A stretch of DNA of 9,246 nucleotides from Oscillospiraceae bacterium (lineage in GTDB: Bacteria; Bacillota; Clostridia; Oscillospirales; Ruminococcaceae): NCBI GenBank assembly GCA_900752625.1, contig CAADWC010000089.1:1-9246 (forward strand), given 5' to 3'. Numbering within the stretch: the stretch's first letter is position 1; the number at the start of each line of letters is the position of its first letter. The position numbers were made by a program, and so were the translations under genes. Shown here piece by piece: positions 4,749-9,246 of the stretch. The notes below the pieces were generated by a model, which did not search any database, had not been told where the DNA came from, and saw only the letters and a program-made list of their open reading frames with translations.

Positions 4749-6683
4749 TTATCCACCTAAAGTATTATCCTTAATTAATCCCTTTATTTTGTCGTCAAGC
4801 GTGATATATCCTCCACCACTTGCTTTTAAAAATATCTGGTTCAAAAATAGATGCCCAGTGGTTCCTTCCATCATTATTGTATAATTGCCATTTCCATCTC
4901 CCAAACCAAGCCATTTGTCATTTGTTAATAGTTTAAATACAGTATTACCGCTGTAAGTTGAAATATCTCCTGTATTAGAATCAATTTCTGCTTTTAATTC
5001 ATCATTCCAATAAAAAAACATTCCACCAGCTTGACATACTATATGTCCACCTATTGTGCTGTTTGTAAGTTCCCATTGCAATGGAGATAACTCAATTGTC
5101 CACTCATTGTAGCTAAGTTTAATTGCGCTATCAAATCTTGACGCCGTTTCAATGTTTATTCGACCACCTGTGATTTCCGCATTGTTAGACTTAAGACTGT
5201 TAGCTATAACGTTGCCGTCCTCGTCAACCTTAAACGTTCCGCTGCCGTTATTAATTTTCAGACCAGTCAGCGTTAGAGCGGTAATAAATTCAGCAACCAG
5301 ATTTCCGTCAATCGTCCACGCGTTGCGGTACGGTCCTGTTTTAGCCGAACCGCCGTCCGAGCTTCTCCAGAATCCCATACCGTTTTTGTTGAACTGGATA
5401 CAGCTTGTGCAAGTATCGATATTGTCCGTATCCATTATCAATATTCTGCTTGGCTTTTCAGACGGATCAAGAATAACGTGTCCGCCCTGTGCACCTGTGA
5501 TCAGCTGAGTTGCGTTTTCAACTTTTTCATTGATAACGGTCATGTTTCTGAATTGATTATCTTCAATAACTGTTTTCAGCTGCCGATTCTTTTTCGCAGT
5601 GAGATTAGTCAGTGTTTCAAATTTGTCTCCGAACGTCAGTGAACTGTTCTGTGGATTGTCCAGGTCTATCTTGCGTCCGATGATACGCAGATCCTCGTCA
5701 ATACCCATTAGCGGGTTTTTAACTCTATGCGTATTGCCGACCGTAAACTGTTCAAAATCAAGCTTAATAAGCGACAGATCGAGAGCCGTTATCTGATATT
5801 TTTTCAGCGCTTTATTTTGCGCTGCCAAAAAAGCTCTGCCCTTTGCAAGCAGATTAGACGCGACTGTTACGTCGTCCCAGGTCTGTACGCCGCTTATTAC
5901 GCCGTATCTTGCTATCAGCTCGTCGTTTTCTATGTACGTTTTGTTGCTGTTGACAGAAGCTATCGTCAGACGTCTTTCGCTGTCGCTTTCCTTTGCGCCA
6001 AGCGGATACAGCCTTGTTATAATGCTTGTTGGGTCTATCTCTCTTGTAATACTTTTGAGATTTACAGCAAGCTCTATAGCAGTCGAGGACGGCGCTCCTA
6101 TCTGTTCAAGATAGTCAAGATAATATTTATCCTCGTCGGCATTGTACCTAAGTTGTATTTCTCCACCCAGCTTATCTATAAGCTTTGATTTAATGTCTTC
6201 AAGAGTAGTTTCATAGTTTCTGTAACGATAAAGACTGTCGTTGCTGTCCTGCACCGTTACCGCACCTGTGTATATTTTGAAATCGCTTTGGTTGTTATGT
6301 GCAGTGAGCATATAACCGAGAAACGTCCTCACCGAAACGTCGTGGTTTTCGGCATAAGGCTGTATGCTGTCGCACAGATACCCTAGCTTACCCTCGCAGA
6401 CGACAGATTTACAGATCAGTCCGTTTGCGTCCATGCTGTCCGAAACGGTCAGCACACGCCCTTCAAAGTCGTTTTTGCAGGTTTTTGAGTTGTAAACCGT
6501 TACAGTTGTATACATTCCTTCAAGCAAATTATAGCCCGGATTATTCGGGTAAATTGTGAATGAAAATGACGGAATAGCGTTGATCTCTTCGGCTATCTGT
6601 CCATTTTTTATTTTCAGTGTATTTTCCTTATCACTGCTTATGACAGTTTTTACACCGTCATTATCGATAGTTACAATATACAT
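4749..6683 (-). CDS. Phage tail-tip protein (prophage tail / minor structural protein, Tal-like)
   Basis: A 644-residue protein directly after Dit, the normal place of the Tal or gp44-like tail-tip protein that forms the hub of the siphovirus baseplate. Residues about 1-375 follow the prophage-tail family pattern (PF06605-like), with SITREIDPTSIITRLYPLGA near the middle and a LDFEQFTVGNTHRV segment typical of its last barrel. After that come a short helical part (TNLTAKKNRQLKTVIEDN) and beta-rich repeats such as GTFKVDEDGNVIANSL and GGRINIE, then a Gly/Trp-rich end closing with NTLGG. No peptidase motif is evident, so an enzymatic role is not claimed. The ATG shares one base with the Dit stop (TGATG), and GAGGAGGT lies just upstream. 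The last 135 codons or so are much AT-richer than the rest, indicating an exchanged C-terminal module, probably involved in host recognition. Confidence 0.87.
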   Translation of the reverse strand: MYIVTIDNDGVKTVISSDKENTLKIKNGQIAEEINAIPSFSFTIYPNNPGYNLLEGMYTTVTVYNSKTCKNDFEGRVLTVSDSMDANGLICKSVVCEGKLGYLCDSIQPYAENHDVSVRTFLGYMLTAHNNQSDFKIYTGAVTVQDSNDSLYRYRNYETTLEDIKSKLIDKLGGEIQLRYNADEDKYYLDYLEQIGAPSSTAIELAVNLKSITREIDPTSIITRLYPLGAKESDSERRLTIASVNSNKTYIENDELIARYGVISGVQTWDDVTVASNLLAKGRAFLAAQNKALKKYQITALDLSLIKLDFEQFTVGNTHRVKNPLMGIDEDLRIIGRKIDLDNPQNSSLTFGDKFETLTNLTAKKNRQLKTVIEDNQFRNMTVINEKVENATQLITGAQGGHVILDPSEKPSRILIMDTDNIDTCTSCIQFNKNGMGFWRSSDGGSAKTGPYRNAWTIDGNLVAEFITALTLTGLKINNGSGTFKVDEDGNVIANSLKSNNAEITGGRINIETASRFDSAIKLSYNEWTIELSPLQWELTNSTIGGHIVCQAGGMFFYWNDELKAEIDSNTGDISTYSGNTVFKLLTNDKWLGLGDGNGNYTIMMEGTTGHLFLNQIFLKASGGGYITLDDKIKGLIKDNTLGG

Positions 6684-7408
6684 CAGAGCACCTCCTCGCG
6701 TGCCGTTATTTTAAGTGTACCTGAGCCGCTTACGATAATACCGTTAGCTCCCGGTTTCAATATAAATCCTTCCCGCTTGAATCTCTCTGCGCTTTCAGAA
6801 AAGACAAAAGTCTTCCCGTTCAGCACGAATGAAAGCGAAGAGCTTCCGCTTTTTATGAAAGTTAAAAACGGCTGAATCTCATGATCTGCATAGCTGTAAA
6901 AAACATAGCCGCCTGGGATACTGTATGAGAGAACGTTTAAATAATCGTCGTCGGTAAACTTCAAGCTGTCCCAGCCCCGTTCGCCGAAATCTTTTGCAAA
7001 CATATAAGGATACGCCGAAAATTCAACGTTAAGCTGTACTGCGCGTCTGCCTATCACGTTCAGTTCCTCTGAAATATTTGCTGAAACATCGGTAAAAGTG
7101 TAGTCCGGCATATCGTCAAAGGTTAATTCTCCGCCTCGCCGCGACAAAAGCCAGCTTACAATCTTTACCCGTTTGTCGAACGCGTCCGCCCAGTCCTTGC
7201 CTATGACATTAAACGTGACGCCGATCTTACGCCGGTTATAGTATCCTTCACCGTTCATAAACGTAAAATCATACTCGCCGTTCATGTAAGGAACAGTTTC
7301 AGTTATTGTTTTCAACTGCGGCATCGGAAAGTTCCTGCCGCCGTCTGCGATAGTGATACCGAAATCTGCAAACGAGTTTTTCTCGTTGAAATTAACTCCG
7401 ATATTCAT
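6683..7408 (-). CDS. Distal tail protein (Dit, Sipho_tail family)
   Basis: A 241-residue protein of the size of Gram-positive siphophage Dit proteins, which form a hexameric ring joining the tail tube to the tip and baseplate. The N-terminal half holds family features: the early FADFGITIADGG strand, VPYMNGEYDF, the YYNRRKIGVTFNV strand, and a basic WLLSRRGGELTFDDMPDY loop (about 106-123), the usual R-G-x-L-x-F/x-D pattern of this fold. It continues with AVQLNVEFSAYPYMF, then a beta-rich C-terminal part. It starts immediately after the tape measure stop (TAAATG, no gap), with AAAGGGGG (7418-7425 on the plus strand) as ribosome site inside the upstream gene, and overlaps the tail-tip start by one base. 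The TMP-Dit-Tal order is the conserved siphovirus order and strongly supports the call. Confidence 0.92.
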   Translation of the reverse strand: MNIGVNFNEKNSFADFGITIADGGRNFPMPQLKTITETVPYMNGEYDFTFMNGEGYYNRRKIGVTFNVIGKDWADAFDKRVKIVSWLLSRRGGELTFDDMPDYTFTDVSANISEELNVIGRRAVQLNVEFSAYPYMFAKDFGERGWDSLKFTDDDYLNVLSYSIPGGYVFYSYADHEIQPFLTFIKSGSSSLSFVLNGKTFVFSESAERFKREGFILKPGANGIIVSGSGTLKITAREEVL

Positions 7409-9246
7409 TTACGCAAGCCCCCTTTCGGCAAAGTTTACCGCTGCGCCGTTGAGAATATCAAGCGGAGAGTTGACCGCTTTTGCGATTATACCGCCTGCGA
7501 CATCGGTGAGAACAAGTGTTATTGTGTCGCTGCCGCCAAAAACAGAGGTCGTGCCCTGAGCCGTCGCTGGGGTCATGTTATTCAGAGCGGATGAGCTTGC
7601 GGTAACGGTAGCCGTGGTATCAAAATCAGTGAGAATGCTGTCCTGCATTTGCTTGTTTACATCCACTATATTATCTTCAAAGCCTACTCCGATACCGAGT
7701 GCAAGATTTGTACCTACAACATCTCTGAACAGACGGGATGGAGAAGCAATGCCGAAGAAGTCGCAGAAACCGTCAACAATAGAACTACCTACATCTTTTA
7801 CCGTATCCCAGAGCCCACTTACTCCGCTTAATAAGCCCTCGCCTATGCCTGCCAGTATCTGAACGCCCACGTCAAGCCAGTCAACCTCAAAAAATGCTTC
7901 TATAATTGCAGAAATGATTTCAGGTATCATTGCGATAACCTGAGGTATCGCCTGCGGCAAGCCCTCCGCCAGAGCCACTATAAGCTGTAAGCCTGCGTTT
8001 ATAAGCTCCGGCAGATTATCTAACAGCGCTTGAACTATAACAGGTATCAATGCCAGAACGCTGTCAATCAGCTGCGGTATACAATCTGTAATTCCGGTTA
8101 TAATCCCCACAAGCAATTCAAAGCCGCACTCGATAATGACTTGCAGATTTTCAACCAGCACGTCCGAAATGGTCTTGATTATTTCCGGCAGCATTGGCAC
8201 AAGCTGCTCAACTACCTGATTCAATCCGCTAATAAGCGCAAGAAACAGCTGCACAGCCCCTTCCAGCAGCAGCGGAAGTATATCCGGTATGACTTCGATG
8301 ATACCGTTTATCAGCGTATTAAGTCCCTCTATAAGCAGAGGCAAAATAGATACGAATGTTTCGACAAGCGTTGGGAAAAGAGATGTTATTGCCGTTGTCA
8401 ATCCGGATATCAGTCCCGGCAGCGCACTTACTATAGCCTGAGTTATACTTTGTATTGCAGTCAGAACGGATGGCATTAGTGTCGTGACCAGCTCCGGCAG
8501 TTTTGCGGATATAACGGGAGCAAGTCCGCTTATAAGTTCTGAAACATTTCCCAGCGACCGCTTTATGACCGGGATCATATTATCAACTGCTGTAACTGCT
8601 GATTCTGAAAAGTTGTCTATCAGCGTCCCCATGTCCGCGTTGGGATCGGACATTCCCGTGACAAGATTCTGCCACGAAGCTTTCATCATGCCGCAGGCTC
8701 CAGAGATTGTCGTAGCGGCTTCTTTAGACGTTGTGCCTGCTACGCCCATGTCGTCCTGTATAGTGTGAATAGCTTCGATGATCTTATCGAAAGAGACCTG
8801 ATTTACCGTATCAGCTGTAACGGTCATGCTGTCACCGAGAACACCTGAATCGTTTATCAGTCTCGCCATTTCAGCCTGAGTGCCGCCGTAACCGAGCTTG
8901 AGGTTATCAAGCATGGTGTAATTCTGCTTTGCAAAGCCCTGATATGCGTCTTGTATCGAAGATATATCTGTGCCGAATTTATTTGCGTTGTCAGACATAT
9001 CGACCATTGCAGTATTAGCAAGATCCGCCGCTTTTTCCGTATCCCCTCCCAAGCCTTGCAGAAGCGAAGCCGAAAAGCTTGTGACGTTCTCCATATATGT
9101 ATTTGCGTCCACTCCGGCTGTTTTGTATGCTTCATTTGCATATTTGACAACTGTGTCCGCATTATCTTTAAAAAGCGTTTCAACGCCGCCTATAGACTGT
9201 TCTAACGCAGAATATCCGGAGATCGATTCTTTTACTATTGCAGCAG
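7409..9246 (-). CDS. Phage tape measure protein, N-terminus beyond the window
   Basis: The reading frame is open from its stop at 7409 to the window edge, so 611 residues are visible and the true start is outside. The ATG at 9110-9112 is internal: the frame upstream of it (SALEQSIGGVETLFKD, then YANEAYKTAG) reads as good tape measure sequence with no stop. The visible N-terminal part matches the common TMP domain (Phage-related TP901-like: YMENVTSFSASLLQGLGGD, then AADLANTAMVDMSDNANKFG). About 7870-8530 encodes hydrophobic helices with regularly spaced LP, IP or MP turns, and a late SPSRLFRD motif (near 7728-7755) is typical of TMP C-terminal parts. It sets tail length and may help DNA enter the cell. 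No peptidoglycan hydrolase domain is visible in this part. Confidence 0.93.
   Translation of the reverse strand, partial: AAIVKESISGYSALEQSIGGVETLFKDNADTVVKYANEAYKTAGVDANTYMENVTSFSASLLQGLGGDTEKAADLANTAMVDMSDNANKFGTDISSIQDAYQGFAKQNYTMLDNLKLGYGGTQAEMARLINDSGVLGDSMTVTADTVNQVSFDKIIEAIHTIQDDMGVAGTTSKEAATTISGACGMMKASWQNLVTGMSDPNADMGTLIDNFSESAVTAVDNMIPVIKRSLGNVSELISGLAPVISAKLPELVTTLMPSVLTAIQSITQAIVSALPGLISGLTTAITSLFPTLVETFVSILPLLIEGLNTLINGIIEVIPDILPLLLEGAVQLFLALISGLNQVVEQLVPMLPEIIKTISDVLVENLQVIIECGFELLVGIITGITDCIPQLIDSVLALIPVIVQALLDNLPELINAGLQLIVALAEGLPQAIPQVIAMIPEIISAIIEAFFEVDWLDVGVQILAGIGEGLLSGVSGLWDTVKDVGSSIVDGFCDFFGIASPSRLFRDVVGTNLALGIGVGFEDNIVDVNKQMQDSILTDFDTTATVTASSSALNNMTPATAQGTTSVFGGSDTITLVLTDVAGGIIAKAVNSPLDILNGAAVNFAERGLA

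Noticed and set aside
5727..6188. 153-codon plus-strand open frame antisense to the tail-tip gene
   Set aside because: The minus-strand frame is clearly coding with phage tail similarity; this one has an odd Tyr/Cys-rich composition and no ribosome site.
8030..8479. 149-codon plus-strand open frame inside the tape measure gene
   Set aside because: It lies wholly antisense to the TMP repeat region, is rich in Tyr, Gln and Arg without a domain pattern, and has no promoter or ribosome site.
9110..9112. ATG at 9112 as the start of the tape measure gene
   Set aside because: The frame stays open to the window edge with typical TMP residues and no good ribosome site precedes this ATG, so the gene is partial.

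Overview
The window looks like the chromosome of a low-to-mid-GC Gram-positive gut Clostridium relative, most likely Ruminococcus or another Oscillospiraceae. The reasons are the strong TTGACA/TATAAT promoters, GGAGG-type ribosome sites, a CCA-encoded tRNA, a TcdE-type holin, and the very long threonine linker common in Ruminococcus secreted proteins. The genus is an inference.

Region 1 (1-1778) is ordinary host chromosome: a promoter followed by a two-gene operon encoding a DUF815-type AAA+ ATPase and, overlapping its stop by one base, a GNAT acetyltransferase. Region 2 (1779-2238) is non-coding. It holds a consensus promoter, a complete tRNA-Lys(TTT), a 20-bp hairpin just after the tRNA, three copies of a 9-mer (ATATGMCAC), and a minus-strand terminator. 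It is read as the host/prophage junction, with the tRNA 3' end as the probable integration target.

Region 3 (2196 to the window end) is the late end of a siphovirus-like prophage, transcribed right to left: tape measure protein (runs off the window), distal tail protein, tail-tip/prophage-tail protein, a small baseplate-like protein, holin, amidase endolysin, terminator. The genes are tightly coupled (TAA-ATG abutment, TGATG and ATGA overlaps). The tail genes build the non-contractile tail and its tip; holin and amidase release progeny. Integrase, repressor and head genes are outside the window.

The feature that breaks the pattern is a plus-strand lipoprotein gene (4195-4716), placed between the tail-tip gene and the baseplate-like gene, with its own extended -10 promoter and a perfect 19-bp inverted repeat over the -10/+1 region. 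It looks like a moron (lysogenic-conversion gene): a surface lipoprotein with a lipobox, a stalk of 34 threonines in 42 residues, and a small SH3b-like domain. A roughly 540-bp low-GC block (about 32% by hand count) covers the 3' end of this gene and the C-terminal coding part of the tail-tip gene, which suggests recombination at the host-recognition and surface-interaction locus. This is the most interesting part of the window.
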